Shown here one piece after another: positions 27,476-41,360 of a stretch of DNA of 64,000 nucleotides. The position numbers were made by a program, and so were the translations under genes. The DNA lies in NCBI RefSeq assembly GCF_002157355.1, contig NZ_LYMK01000029.1:1-64000 (forward strand). Direction: 5' to 3'. The notes below the pieces were generated by a model, which was not told the origin of the DNA, did not search any database, and saw only the letters and a list, made by a program, of their open reading frames with translations. Source of the stretch: Variovorax sp. JS1663 (GTDB taxonomy: Bacteria; Pseudomonadota; Gammaproteobacteria; Burkholderiales; Burkholderiaceae_C). How positions within the stretch are numbered: position 1 is the first letter of the stretch; each line of letters begins with the position of its first letter.

Positions 27476-28396
27476 TCAGCCTTGTCTCTTGGTGCGGATG
27501 GCCTTGGACACGCGCGAGTTCGGCTCGCGGCCCAGCGCCTGGTTGATGTAGACGCCCGCATCGATGAGCTGGTCGAGGTCGATGCCGGTCTCGATGCCCA
27601 TGCCGTGCAGCATGTAGACCACGTCCTCGGTCGCCACGTTGCCCGTCGCGCCCTTGGCGAAGGGGCAGCCGCCCAGCCCGCCGACGGAGGTGTCGAACTG
27701 CCAGATGCCCAGCTCCAGGCTGGCGAGGGTATTGGACAGGGCCTGTCCGTAGGTGTCGTGGTAGTGGCCGGACACCTCGTCGATGCCGTAGTGCGCGAGC
27801 GTCGCCTCCAGCGCACGCCGCACCTTCAGCGGCGTGCCCACGCCGATGGTGTCGGCAACGCCCACGTGCTGCACGCCGATGCCCTTCATCAGCTTCGCCA
27901 GCATGTCCACGCGCTCGGGCGCGATCTCGCCCTCGTAGGGGCAGCCGACGGTGCACGACATCGCACCGCGCACGAAGATCCCCTTCGCGCGCGCCGCCTC
28001 GGCCACCGGCCGGAAGCGCTCGATGCTCTCGGCGATGGAGCAGTTGATGTTCTTCTGGCTGAAGGCCTCGCTGGCGGCGCCGAAGACCACGATCTCGTCG
28101 GGCCACTCCTCGCGCGGCGCGGCGATGGCAGCCTCGAAGCCCTTCATGTTGGGCGTGAGCACCGAGTAGCGCACGCCGGCCTGGCGCCGGATACCGTGCA
28201 TCACCTCGGCGTTGTCCGCCATCTGCGGCACCCACTTGGGGCTGACGAAGCTGGTGACCTCGATCTCCTTGAGGCCGGCTTCCTGCAGGCGATGCACCAG
28301 GCCGATCTTGACCTCGGCCGGAACGGCCTGCTTCTCGTTCTGCAGGCCGTCGCGCGGGCCGACGTCGACGAGCTTGACGCGGGAGGGGAGTTGCAT
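27476..28396 (-). CDS. mvaB: Hydroxymethylglutaryl-CoA lyase
   Basis: A 306-residue TIM-barrel lyase that splits HMG-CoA into acetoacetate and acetyl-CoA, the final step of leucine breakdown. VDVGPRDGLQNE at the start, SCTVGCPYEG, the HYHDTYGQALSN metal-binding segment and the C-terminal GLGGCPFAKGATGN loop with the catalytic Cys are all present. The ATG at 28396 is chosen for the family start MQLPSRVKLVDVG. It follows ghrA by 25 bases in the liu run, and corresponds to liuE. Confidence 0.95.
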   Translation of the reverse strand: MQLPSRVKLVDVGPRDGLQNEKQAVPAEVKIGLVHRLQEAGLKEIEVTSFVSPKWVPQMADNAEVMHGIRRQAGVRYSVLTPNMKGFEAAIAAPREEWPDEIVVFGAASEAFSQKNINCSIAESIERFRPVAEAARAKGIFVRGAMSCTVGCPYEGEIAPERVDMLAKLMKGIGVQHVGVADTIGVGTPLKVRRALEATLAHYGIDEVSGHYHDTYGQALSNTLASLELGIWQFDTSVGGLGGCPFAKGATGNVATEDVVYMLHGMGIETGIDLDQLIDAGVYINQALGREPNSRVSKAIRTKRQG

Positions 28397-28421
28397 GGCG
28401 GTGTCTCTCGTGGGGTGTTGC

Positions 28422-29351
28422 TCAGTATCCGCGCTTCGGATCGACCACGCCGGCCACGGGCTCTCCCCGCTCGATCGCGCGGATCTTGCCGGCGATCTGG
28501 GCGATGGAGGCCTCGCGCATCGTGCGTGCCGAGCCATGCGGCGTGACGGTGATCTTCGGATGGCGCCAGAAGGGATGGTCGGCCGGCAGCGGCTCGACCT
28601 CGAACACGTCGAGCGTCGCGCCGGCGAGCTGGCCACTGTCCAGGAGCGGAATCAGATCGGCCTCGACCAGGTGCGCGCCGCGCGCGACGTTGATCAGGTA
28701 GCCGCCGGGCTCGCCCTGGTTCAGGCGGGAGAGGTTGCGGCTGTTCAGGATGCCGCGGGTGGCCTCGGTCAGCGGCAGCAGGTTGACCAGCACGCGGCTG
28801 GCGCCGAGGAAGTCATCGAAGGCCGCCTCGCCGGCGAAGCAGCGCAGGCCCTCGACCGCCTTGGGCGAGCGGCTCCAACCATTGACCGGGAACTCGAACT
28901 GCCCGATCGCCCGGGCCACGCGCTCGCCCAGCACGCCCAGGCCCATCACGCCGACCGCGAAGTCCGCCCGCTCGCGCGGCTTGCGGAACGCCCAGCGGCC
29001 CTCGCGCGCCTCGGCCTCGTAGAAGTCGAACTCGCGGAAATGGCGGATCAGCGCATGGCACACGTACTCGGCCATCTGGACCGACATGCCGGCGTCGTCG
29101 AGGCGCACGACCTGGGTCTCGGGCGGCAGCTTCAGCTGGAGCAGCGCATCGACGCCGGCGCCGATGTTGAACAGGCCGCGCAACCCCGGTTGCGCATCGA
29201 TGAAGTCCTGCGGCGGAGCCCAGACCACCGCGTGATCAGCCTGCGGGGCGCCGGGCTCCCACGCTTGGATGTCGGCATCGGGCAGCGCGGCGCGCAGGCC
29301 TTCTACCCAGGGCTCCGGGCGGGTTTGGGTCAAGCAGACGGTGATTCGCAT
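28422..29351 (-). CDS. ghrA: GhrA-type glyoxylate/hydroxypyruvate reductase
   Basis: A 309-residue D-2-hydroxyacid dehydrogenase. The N-terminal half has GLRGLFNIGAGVDALL; the NAD(P)-binding domain has GVMGLGVLGERVAR (about residues 139-152), INVARGAHLVE with the substrate-binding Arg, and DVFEVEPLPADHPFW, and the active-site His lies in VTPHGSA. GhrA enzymes reduce glyoxylate and hydroxypyruvate. It lies 10 bases after mccA and 25 before the HMG-CoA lyase gene; why it is in this cluster is unclear, though reduction of a 2-oxoacid is possible. Confidence 0.88.
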   Translation of the reverse strand: MRITVCLTQTRPEPWVEGLRAALPDADIQAWEPGAPQADHAVVWAPPQDFIDAQPGLRGLFNIGAGVDALLQLKLPPETQVVRLDDAGMSVQMAEYVCHALIRHFREFDFYEAEAREGRWAFRKPRERADFAVGVMGLGVLGERVARAIGQFEFPVNGWSRSPKAVEGLRCFAGEAAFDDFLGASRVLVNLLPLTEATRGILNSRNLSRLNQGEPGGYLINVARGAHLVEADLIPLLDSGQLAGATLDVFEVEPLPADHPFWRHPKITVTPHGSARTMREASIAQIAGKIRAIERGEPVAGVVDPKRGY

Positions 29352-29361
29352 GCCTTCAAGC

Positions 29362-31356
<1,995 letters not shown>

Positions 31357-31388
31357 GGCAGGGGCTTCCTTGTGGGCGGGAAAAAGAC

Positions 31389-32384
31389 TCAGGCGTCGCT
31401 CGTCCGCATGCCCAGCCGCGCCAGCAGCGCGCGGTCCTTCGCGGCTTGCGGGTTGGCGGTGGTCAGCAGGCGATCGCCGTAGAAGATGGAATTGGCGCCG
31501 GCCATGAAGCACAGCGCCTGCAGGGCCTCGTCCATCTGCTCGCGGCCGGCGGACAGGCGCACCATGGTCCTGGGCATGGTGATGCGCGCCACGGCGATGG
31601 TGCGGACGAACTCGAAGGGATCGAGCGGCTCGGTGCCGGCCAGGGGCGTGCCCTCGACCTGCACCAGGTTGTTGATGGGCACCGACTCGGGGTAGGGGTC
31701 GAGGTTCGCCAGTTGCGCGATCAGCCCGGCGCGCTCCAGGCGCGACTCGCCCATGCCGACGATGCCGCCGCAGCAGACGTTGATGCCGGCCTCGCGCACG
31801 TGGCCCAGGGTGTCGAGGCGGTCCTGGTAGGTGCGGGTGGTGATGATCTTGTCGTAGAACTCGGGCGCGCTGTCGAGGTTGTGGTTGTAGTAGTCGAGGC
31901 CGGCGTCCTTGAGCTGCCGCGCCTGCTCGGCCTTGAGCATGCCGAGCGTGACGCAGGTCTCCAGGCCCATGGCCTTGACGCCGCGCACCATGTCCATCAC
32001 CGGTTCGAGGTGCCTGTCCTTGGGGCTGCGCCAGGCGGCCCCCATGCAGAAGCGGCTGGCGCCGTTGTCCTTGGCGGCCTGGGCCGCGGCGAGCACCTCG
32101 TCCAGGGCCATGAGCTTCTCGGCCTTGACGCCGGCGTCGTGGTGCGCGCTCTGCGGGCAGTAGCCGCAGTCCTCCTCGCAGCCGCCGGTCTTGATCGACA
32201 GCAGGGTGGAGAGCTGCACGGTGTTGGCATCGAAATGTGCGCGGTGCACCTGCTGGGCGCGGAACAGCAGGTCGTTGAAGGGCAGCTCGAAGAGGGCGGC
32301 GACGCGTTCGACGCGCCAGTCGGCGTCCTGGGGGATGGCGTGCTGCGCGGCCTTGCGATCGATGAAGCTGAGGGTGTGTTCCAT
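31389..32384 (-). CDS. bioB: Biotin synthase
   Basis: A 331-residue radical SAM enzyme that inserts sulfur into dethiobiotin. The cluster-binding CxxxCxxC is at Cys69, Cys73 and Cys76 in GGCEEDCGYCPQSAHH; YYNHNLDSAPEFY and GGIVGMGES are further family motifs, and the auxiliary cluster ligands lie in SRFCMGAAW and INVCCGG. ATG 32384 gives the usual start. It is the last of the four bio genes, 22 bases after bioD. Confidence 0.97.
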   Translation of the reverse strand: MEHTLSFIDRKAAQHAIPQDADWRVERVAALFELPFNDLLFRAQQVHRAHFDANTVQLSTLLSIKTGGCEEDCGYCPQSAHHDAGVKAEKLMALDEVLAAAQAAKDNGASRFCMGAAWRSPKDRHLEPVMDMVRGVKAMGLETCVTLGMLKAEQARQLKDAGLDYYNHNLDSAPEFYDKIITTRTYQDRLDTLGHVREAGINVCCGGIVGMGESRLERAGLIAQLANLDPYPESVPINNLVQVEGTPLAGTEPLDPFEFVRTIAVARITMPRTMVRLSAGREQMDEALQALCFMAGANSIFYGDRLLTTANPQAAKDRALLARLGMRTSDA

Positions 32385-32406
32385 GGGGTTTTGCTTGGTG
32401 TTCGTT

Positions 32407-33105
32407 TCAGGCGGCCAGTGCCGCGTCGCTGCGCAGGGCGCGCAGGTCGAGGTGGCGGGCGGCGCTGGCGGCATCAGGCGCGGCCAGGTGCGGCACCACG
32501 CCGATGAGCGGGGCGCCGAGGCGCTCGCGCAGGGTGTCGATGTTGGCCTGCAGGGCCAGCATGTGGGGATCGATCACGCTGCCGGCCCAGCCGGCGAGCC
32601 GCAGGCCGCGGGCGCGGATGGCCTCGGCCGTCAGCAGCGCATGGTTGAGGCAGCCGAGCCGCAGGCCCACCACGAGGATGACCGGCAGGCCCAGCACCTG
32701 CGCGAGGTCGGCGCCGTCGAGGTCCTCGGCCAGGGGCACACGGAAGCCGCCCGCCCCTTCCACCACGACCGCGTCGGCGCGCTGCGCGAGGGCCTCGTAG
32801 GCGCCGCGCAGCTTTGGCAATTCGATGCGAACGCCCTCTTCCCGCGCGGCCAGGTGTGGCGACATCGGCGCACGCAGCAGGCAGGGGCAGCGCAGCGCGA
32901 GCGGCGCGTCGACGTTGCCCGCGGCGTCGAGGCGCAGCACGTCCTCGTTGGCCCATGCGCCATCGATCTGCTCGACGCCCGCGGCCACCGGCTTCATGCC
33001 GACGGCGCGCAGGCCCGAGGACGCGAGCGAGAACAGCAGAGCGCTGCTGATCAGCGTCTTTCCGACACCGGTGTCGGTGCCGGTCACGAAGCAGTGCAGC
33101 GTCAT
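32407..33105 (-). CDS. bioD: Dethiobiotin synthetase
   Basis: A 232-residue ATP-dependent enzyme that closes the ureido ring of dethiobiotin from DAPA and CO2. The P-loop GTDTGVGKT spans residues 9-17, KPVAAGVE (about 38-45) holds the substrate-binding lysine, and VVEGAGGFRVPL (about 116-127) is the third signature. Its ATG overlaps the bioF stop by four bases (ATGA). Confidence 0.96.
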   Translation of the reverse strand: MTLHCFVTGTDTGVGKTLISSALLFSLASSGLRAVGMKPVAAGVEQIDGAWANEDVLRLDAAGNVDAPLALRCPCLLRAPMSPHLAAREEGVRIELPKLRGAYEALAQRADAVVVEGAGGFRVPLAEDLDGADLAQVLGLPVILVVGLRLGCLNHALLTAEAIRARGLRLAGWAGSVIDPHMLALQANIDTLRERLGAPLIGVVPHLAAPDAASAARHLDLRALRSDAALAA

Positions 33106-34334
33106 GCCGCCTCCTTCCAGGGCTGGGCCAACGCCCGCCCCAGGGCATCGACCAGCCGCGCGACATCGGCCTCGCCATGGCTGGCCGACAGCGCGATGCG
33201 CAGCCGCGCGGTGCCGGCGGGCACGGTGGGCGGGCGGATCGCACCGACGCGCAGGCCGAAGCCGTCGAGCTGCGCCGACAGCTGCATGGCGCGCGCGTTG
33301 TCGCCCACGATCAGCGGCTGGATCGCGGTCGGCGAATCGGGCATCCAGGCGCTGCCGTCGGCCGGCAGCAGCGCGTGCACGCCCTCGCGCAGTTGCGCGA
33401 TGCGCGCGCGCAGCTGCGCCCGGCGCCGGGCGCCCTCCTCGCCCTCGATCAGGTCCAGGCTGGTGAGCAGCGCGTGCGCGATGGCCGGCGGCGCGGCGGT
33501 GGTGAAGATGTAGGTGCGCGCGCGCTGCACCAGGTAGTCGATCACGGTGCGGTGCGCAGCCACGAAGGCGCCCGACACGCCGGCCGCCTTGCCCAGCGTA
33601 CCGATCAGAATCAGCCGCTCGGAGCGCAGGCCGGTGGCCTCCAGCACGCCGTGGCCGCGCGCGCCCAGCACGCCGAAGCCGTGCGCGTCGTCCAGCACCA
33701 GCCAGGCATCGTGGCGCTCGGCCAGCGCCAGCAGCTCGGCCACGGGGGCGATGTTGCCGTCCATGCTGAACACGGCATCGCTGACGATCACCTTGACCGG
33801 CGCATCGCAGGCGCCAAGCTGCGTGTCGAGGGCCCGCATGTCGCAGTGCGGGTAGCGCCGGACGCTTGCCCGGGCCAGCCGGGTGCCGTCGATCAGCGAG
33901 GCATGGTTGAGCGTCTCGGAGAAGATCACCGCGTCGGCGCCGCCGAGCGCCGACAGCACCGCCAGGTTGGCCATGTAGCCGGTGCAGAAGAACAGGCTCT
34001 GCGCCTCGGGGATGTGGGGCGCCATCCAGCCGGCCAGCCGCTCCTCGAGCTGCGCATGGGCGCGCGAATGGCCGAGGATCAGGTGCGAGCCGCCGCTGCC
34101 GGCGCCGTAGCGGGCAGCGCCCTCGGCCAGCGCCGCGGCCAGCGCGGGATGCGCGGCCAGGCCCAGGTAGTCGTTGCTGCTGAAAGCCAGCATGGTGCGC
34201 GGCGCCGCGGCGCCGGCCAGCGTGAGACGCTGCTCTGGCGCGCAGGGCGTCTCGGCGATCTGGCGGCGGCGGCGCAGCGACTGGGCGTCGAGCGCCTCGA
34301 TCTCGTGCTGGAGGCGGTCAAGCAAGCGCGACAT
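33102..34334 (-). CDS. bioF: 8-amino-7-oxononanoate synthase (KAPA synthase)
   Basis: A 410-residue PLP enzyme that condenses pimeloyl thioester with alanine. FSSNDYLGLAAHP (about residues 51-63), GSGGSHLILGHSRAH (about 78-92), LDDAHGFGVLGARGHG with the PLP-stacking residues, and the lysine in GTLGKAAGVSGAF are present. The ATG at 34334 lies 17 bases inside the end of bioA. It is slightly longer than the 385-residue Escherichia coli enzyme. Confidence 0.96.
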   Translation of the reverse strand: MSRLLDRLQHEIEALDAQSLRRRRQIAETPCAPEQRLTLAGAAAPRTMLAFSSNDYLGLAAHPALAAALAEGAARYGAGSGGSHLILGHSRAHAQLEERLAGWMAPHIPEAQSLFFCTGYMANLAVLSALGGADAVIFSETLNHASLIDGTRLARASVRRYPHCDMRALDTQLGACDAPVKVIVSDAVFSMDGNIAPVAELLALAERHDAWLVLDDAHGFGVLGARGHGVLEATGLRSERLILIGTLGKAAGVSGAFVAAHRTVIDYLVQRARTYIFTTAAPPAIAHALLTSLDLIEGEEGARRRAQLRARIAQLREGVHALLPADGSAWMPDSPTAIQPLIVGDNARAMQLSAQLDGFGLRVGAIRPPTVPAGTARLRIALSASHGEADVARLVDALGRALAQPWKEAA

Positions 34335-35709
34335 CGCGGTCCTCCGCCGTCCGGGACGCCGCCACGGCATCGAGCGTGGCCAGGGTGCCTTCGACCAGCC
34401 GATCGATCTCGGCATCTCCGATCACGTAGGGCGGCATCAGGTAGACGGTGCTGCCGATCGGGCGCATCAGCAGGCCCTGCCTGCGCGCAGCGAGATGGAA
34501 GCGCTCGGCGAAGCGCGGTCCGGATTGGCGCACGTCGAAGGCGGTGATCATCCCGCGCTGCCGCAGGTGCTCGGCGCGAGACGGGTCCAGCCCCTCGCGC
34601 AGCCGCTGCAGGATGCGCGCGGCGCGCCCCCGGTTGCGGCTCAGCACGTCCTCCCGCTCGAACAGGTCCAGCGTCGCCAGCGCCGCGCGGCAGGCCAGCG
34701 CATTGCCGGTGTAGGAATGCGAATGCAGGAAGCTGCGCGCCACGTCCTCGTCGACGAAGCCCTGGTAGATGGCCTCGCGCGTCATCACCAGGGCGAGCGG
34801 CAGGTAGCCGCCGCTGATGCCCTTCGACAGGCACAGGAAGTCGGGCCAGATGCCCGCCTGCTCGCAGGCGAAGAAGCTGCCGCTGCGCCCGCAGCCGACG
34901 GCGATCTCGTCGGCGATCAGGTGCACGCCATGGCGGTCGCAGGCCGCGCGCACGCGGCGCAGGTACTCGGGGTCGTGCATCGCCATGCCGGCGGCGCACT
35001 GCACCAGCGGCTCGACGATGACGGCGGCGATGCTGTCGTGCCGCTCGGCCAGCAAGGCGTCGAGTGCATCGGCGGCGCGGCGGGCCACCGCCGGCGCGTC
35101 CTCGCCCGGCCGGCCGCCGCGCGCATCCGGCGACGGGGCGAGATGGACGTCGCGCAGCAGCGGCGCATAGGCATCGCGGAACACGGCCACGTCGGTCACG
35201 TGCAGCGCGCCCAGGGTCTCGCCGTGGTAGCCCCCGCGCAGCGCGACGAAGCCGCGCTTGCCGCCGCGGCCGGCGTTGCGCCAGGCATGGAAGCTCATCT
35301 TCAGGGCAATCTCCACGGCCGAGGCGCCGTCGGAGGCGTAGAAGCAATGGCCCAGCGCATGCCCGGTCAGCGCGGACAGGCGCTCGGCCAGCTCGACCGC
35401 CGGCGCATGGGTGCAGCCGGCCAGCATCACGTGCGGCAGCGTGTCGAGCTGCTCGCGCAGCGCGGCATTGATGGCCGGATGCGCATGGCCGAACAGGTTG
35501 ACCCACCAGGAGCTGGTGGCGTCGAGGTAGCGCCGGCCATCGTGGTCGATGAGCCAGACGCCCTCGCCGCGGGCGATGGGCAGCGGCGGCACCGCCTCGA
35601 GGCGGATGCTCTGCGTGCAGGGATGCCACACATGGCGCCGGCTGCGCTGCTGCCAGTCGGCATTGCGCGAAGGGGCGGTGGGTGGCGACGGAGGATTCAG
35701 TGACGGCAT
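34318..35709 (-). CDS. bioA: Adenosylmethionine-8-amino-7-oxononanoate aminotransferase
   Basis: A 463-residue class III aminotransferase that uses SAM as amino donor to make DAPA. HVWHPCTQ near the N-terminus, ATSSWWVNLFGHAHP, ASDGASAVEIALKMS, GGYHGETLGAL and the PLP lysine in LSKGISGGYLPLAL are diagnostic; the Trp pair distinguishes it from other class III members. ATG 35709 is the first plausible start. It opens the bioA-F-D-B set, with 184 bases between it and the DUF4126 gene, the largest gap within the leucine/biotin run, so a promoter may lie there. I see neither a BioR nor a BirA box. Confidence 0.95.
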   Translation of the reverse strand: MPSLNPPSPPTAPSRNADWQQRSRRHVWHPCTQSIRLEAVPPLPIARGEGVWLIDHDGRRYLDATSSWWVNLFGHAHPAINAALREQLDTLPHVMLAGCTHAPAVELAERLSALTGHALGHCFYASDGASAVEIALKMSFHAWRNAGRGGKRGFVALRGGYHGETLGALHVTDVAVFRDAYAPLLRDVHLAPSPDARGGRPGEDAPAVARRAADALDALLAERHDSIAAVIVEPLVQCAAGMAMHDPEYLRRVRAACDRHGVHLIADEIAVGCGRSGSFFACEQAGIWPDFLCLSKGISGGYLPLALVMTREAIYQGFVDEDVARSFLHSHSYTGNALACRAALATLDLFEREDVLSRNRGRAARILQRLREGLDPSRAEHLRQRGMITAFDVRQSGPRFAERFHLAARRQGLLMRPIGSTVYLMPPYVIGDAEIDRLVEGTLATLDAVAASRTAEDRDVALA

Positions 35710-35893
35710 GGATGCGTTCCTTGTTCCACGGTGCTCGGGCCGCGCATCGTAGGCAGGCGCCCGGCGCACCGCAAACAAGCGGTTGCCGGATCAATGCATG
35801 CGGATTGCGCGACGTTCGCCGCCGTTCGAATCATCTTTGCCTCAACGTCATCCAACCGGCCGGCTTCTCGCCGCCCGCGCTGTTACAAAAAAA

Positions 35894-36556
35894 CTAGACT
35901 TGGCCGTCCTCGCGCCGTGGGACGCGGAAGGCGGGCGTCACGCCGGGATCGGGCTTGCCGCTGAAGATGCGGGCCAGGCGCGAGAACAGCGCACGCAGGA
36001 AGCGCCAGCTCTTGCGGATCAGCCAGACCGAGAGCACCAGCAGCGCAATGAAGACCAGCATGAACACGAACGGATGCGCCACCGCGAGCCACAGGCCCGC
36101 CGGCACCATCCCGTCTTCGACCAGCGAGGCGCCCACGTTGCTGAAGGGCTCGGGCGAGGTGTTGATGGCCGCGCGCGTGGTGGACTTGGCCACGTGCGCC
36201 GTCGCGGCGAAGCTGCCGCCCAGCAGTGCGGCGACCACCGCCATCAGCGCGTGGTCGGCGCCGAACACGCTGGCCGCGAGGGCTGCGCCGGCGGGGATGC
36301 GGATCACGGTGTGGACCATGTCCCAGAGCGAATCGAGGCCCGGAATCTTGTCGGCGAAGAATTCGATGAAGACCATGAAGCCGCTGGCCGCGATCACCAC
36401 CGGATGCGCGAGCATTTGCAGGCCGTTCGGCAGCGGTACCCAGCCGAGGTAGCCGGCCAGCCCCGTCAGCAGCACCACCAGGTAGAGGCGCACGCCGCTG
36501 GCCCAGCCGATGGCGGCGGCCAGGGCGAGCAGCTGGGGCAGGTCGAGCTGGGTCAT
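35894..36556 (-). CDS. DUF4126 family membrane protein
   Basis: A 220-residue inner-membrane protein with about five hydrophobic segments. ASGVRLYLVVLLTGLAG near the start, VMFIEF-like VFIEFFADKIPGLDSLWD (about residues 62-79) and the small-residue rich AALLGGSFAATAHVAKST (about 108-125) match DUF4126. Function is unknown. It starts 13 bases after the enoyl-CoA hydratase gene, so it is read with the leucine genes. ATG 36556 starts the frame. Confidence 0.82.
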   Translation of the reverse strand: MTQLDLPQLLALAAAIGWASGVRLYLVVLLTGLAGYLGWVPLPNGLQMLAHPVVIAASGFMVFIEFFADKIPGLDSLWDMVHTVIRIPAGAALAASVFGADHALMAVVAALLGGSFAATAHVAKSTTRAAINTSPEPFSNVGASLVEDGMVPAGLWLAVAHPFVFMLVFIALLVLSVWLIRKSWRFLRALFSRLARIFSGKPDPGVTPAFRVPRREDGQV

Positions 36557-36569
36557 TCGCAGCAGGCCT

Positions 36570-37361
36570 TCAGCCGACGATCCAGGAAGGCTTGCGCTTT
36601 TGCAGGAAGGCCTGCACGCCCTCGCGGCCTTCCTCGCTGGCGCGGATGTCGGCGATGCCTTGCACGGTCTTTTCGATCAGGGCGTCGTCGATCTCTCGGC
36701 CGGCGACATCGGCGATGAGCTGCTTGCAGGCGCGCACCGCCGCCGGACTGGCGCTCGTGAAAGCCTTGACGATCTCCGCCACCTTGGCGTCGAGCGCATC
36801 GGCCGCGACCACCTCGTGCACGAAGCCGATGCGGTGCGCCTCGGCGGCGCCGAAGCGCTCGGCCGTGAGAAACCAGCGCTGCGCGGCACGCGTGCCCATG
36901 GCGCGCAGTACGTAGGGGCTGATGGTGGCGGGGATCAGGCCGATCTTCACCTCGCTCAGGCAGTACCAGGCCGTGTCCACCGACACCGCCACGTCGCAGG
37001 CGGCCACCAGCCCCATGCCGCCGGCATAGACGTCGCCCTGTACACGGGCGATGACCGGCTTGGGACTGTCGTGGATGGTGCGCAGCATCTGCGCCAGCCC
37101 GCCGGCATCGGCGAGGTTCTGTTCGTGCGTGAACTCGGCCGCGCGGCGCATCCAGTTGAGGTTGGCGCCGGCGCAGAAGGCCGGGCCGTTGGCGCCGAGC
37201 ACGATGGCCCGCACCTCCGGCGCCGCGCTGGCCTGCGAGAAGGCGTCGCTCAGCTCGCGGATGACGACATCGTCGAAGGCATTGCGCAATTCCGGGCGAT
37301 TGAGCCAGATGCGCGCGACCGCGCCATCAAAGCCGAGTTCCAAGGTGGTGAAGTTGCTCAT
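36570..37361 (-). CDS. liuC: Methylglutaconyl-CoA hydratase / enoyl-CoA hydratase
   Basis: A 263-residue crotonase-fold enzyme. GPAFCAGANLNWM (about residues 61-73) forms the oxyanion hole, and VQGDVYAGGMGLVAACD (about 104-120) with SEVKIGLIPATISPYV carries the second catalytic segment. By its place between the carboxylase beta subunit and the rest of the liu genes it most likely hydrates 3-methylglutaconyl-CoA to HMG-CoA. Sequence alone shows only the crotonase family; the specific role is inferred from context. Confidence 0.88.
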   Translation of the reverse strand: MSNFTTLELGFDGAVARIWLNRPELRNAFDDVVIRELSDAFSQASAAPEVRAIVLGANGPAFCAGANLNWMRRAAEFTHEQNLADAGGLAQMLRTIHDSPKPVIARVQGDVYAGGMGLVAACDVAVSVDTAWYCLSEVKIGLIPATISPYVLRAMGTRAAQRWFLTAERFGAAEAHRIGFVHEVVAADALDAKVAEIVKAFTSASPAAVRACKQLIADVAGREIDDALIEKTVQGIADIRASEEGREGVQAFLQKRKPSWIVG

Positions 37362-37380
37362 GCGCCGTGCTTCCGTTCGT

Positions 37381-37890
37381 TCATTGCTTCGCTTCCTGCT
37401 GAAGCAGGTAGACCCAATCCAGCTCGGGCCCCGGCTGGACCATGCCCGTCAACGCCGCCGTGAGCTGCCCGCGATGGTGAGTCGCATGGTTGAACACATG
37501 GCCCAGCGCCGGCGCGAAGGGAATGTTCACCTGCTCGCCGTTGTTGCGCGTGTAGGCCAGCTGGCCGTCGTAACGCTCGGGCGCGAACGTGGCGAGCCAG
37601 GGCGTCCAGCGCGTGACCGCCTGGCGCAGCGCCTCGCACACGGCCGCGCGCTCCGCGTGCAGCTCGGTGTTCAGCGGGATGCGCGGCGAATGGCCTTCGG
37701 CAAAGCGCGCAAACCAGATGTTGTCGGTCACCAGCAGGTGGTTGACGGTGCCGTGCACCGAGCGGAAGTAGAGGCCGCAGTCGCGCCGCCAGTCCGCATC
37801 GGACAGGCTCTTGAGATTGACGTCGAGCAGCTTGTGCGTGGCCCACACGTGGTAGCGCGCGAGGCTCGAGAAGTAGTTCTGCAGCGACAT
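37381..37890 (-). CDS. DinB family protein
   Basis: A 169-residue four-helix-bundle protein. The metal-site pattern is present: VHGTVNHLLVTDNIWFARF (about residues 45-63) and the C-terminal HVFNHATHHRGQLTAAL (about 130-146), whose spaced histidines bind zinc or nickel in DinB and mycothiol/bacillithiol transferase-like proteins. It lies 12 bases after mccB and 19 before liuC, and is co-directional with both, so it belongs to the leucine run; its contribution there is unknown. Confidence 0.88.
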   Translation of the reverse strand: MSLQNYFSSLARYHVWATHKLLDVNLKSLSDADWRRDCGLYFRSVHGTVNHLLVTDNIWFARFAEGHSPRIPLNTELHAERAAVCEALRQAVTRWTPWLATFAPERYDGQLAYTRNNGEQVNIPFAPALGHVFNHATHHRGQLTAALTGMVQPGPELDWVYLLQQEAKQ

Positions 37891-37902
37891 GGCCTCTCCT
37901 CT

Positions 37903-39516
<1,614 letters not shown>

Positions 39517-39524
39517 GCGATTGC

Positions 39525-41228
<1,704 letters not shown>

Positions 41229-41245
41229 ACCGTCTCCTGTTTTTG

Positions 41246-41356
41246 CTCCCTCTCCCCCTGGGAGAGGGCGGGGGTGAGGGCATCGGACCTTTGAAACCGG
41301 CGTTGCGACGGATACGGCCGGTGCCCTCACCCTAACCTCTCCCAAAGGGAGAGGGA
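41246..41356. repeat. Intergenic imperfect palindromic repeat
   Basis: Two arms of about 36 bases (41246-41282 and 41322-41356), each with a CTCTCCC/GGGAGAG hairpin, are near-perfect reverse complements around a 40-base centre. It fills the gap between the isovaleryl-CoA dehydrogenase and acyl-CoA ligase genes and is related in design and sequence to the element inside the uvrA-like gene. Confidence 0.8.
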
Positions 41357-41360
41357 ATCA

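Noticed and set aside
41229..41345. N-terminal extension of the acyl-CoA ligase
   Set aside because: The extra codons translate the palindromic repeat and lack a ribosome site; ATG 41228 has AGGAG and the family start.
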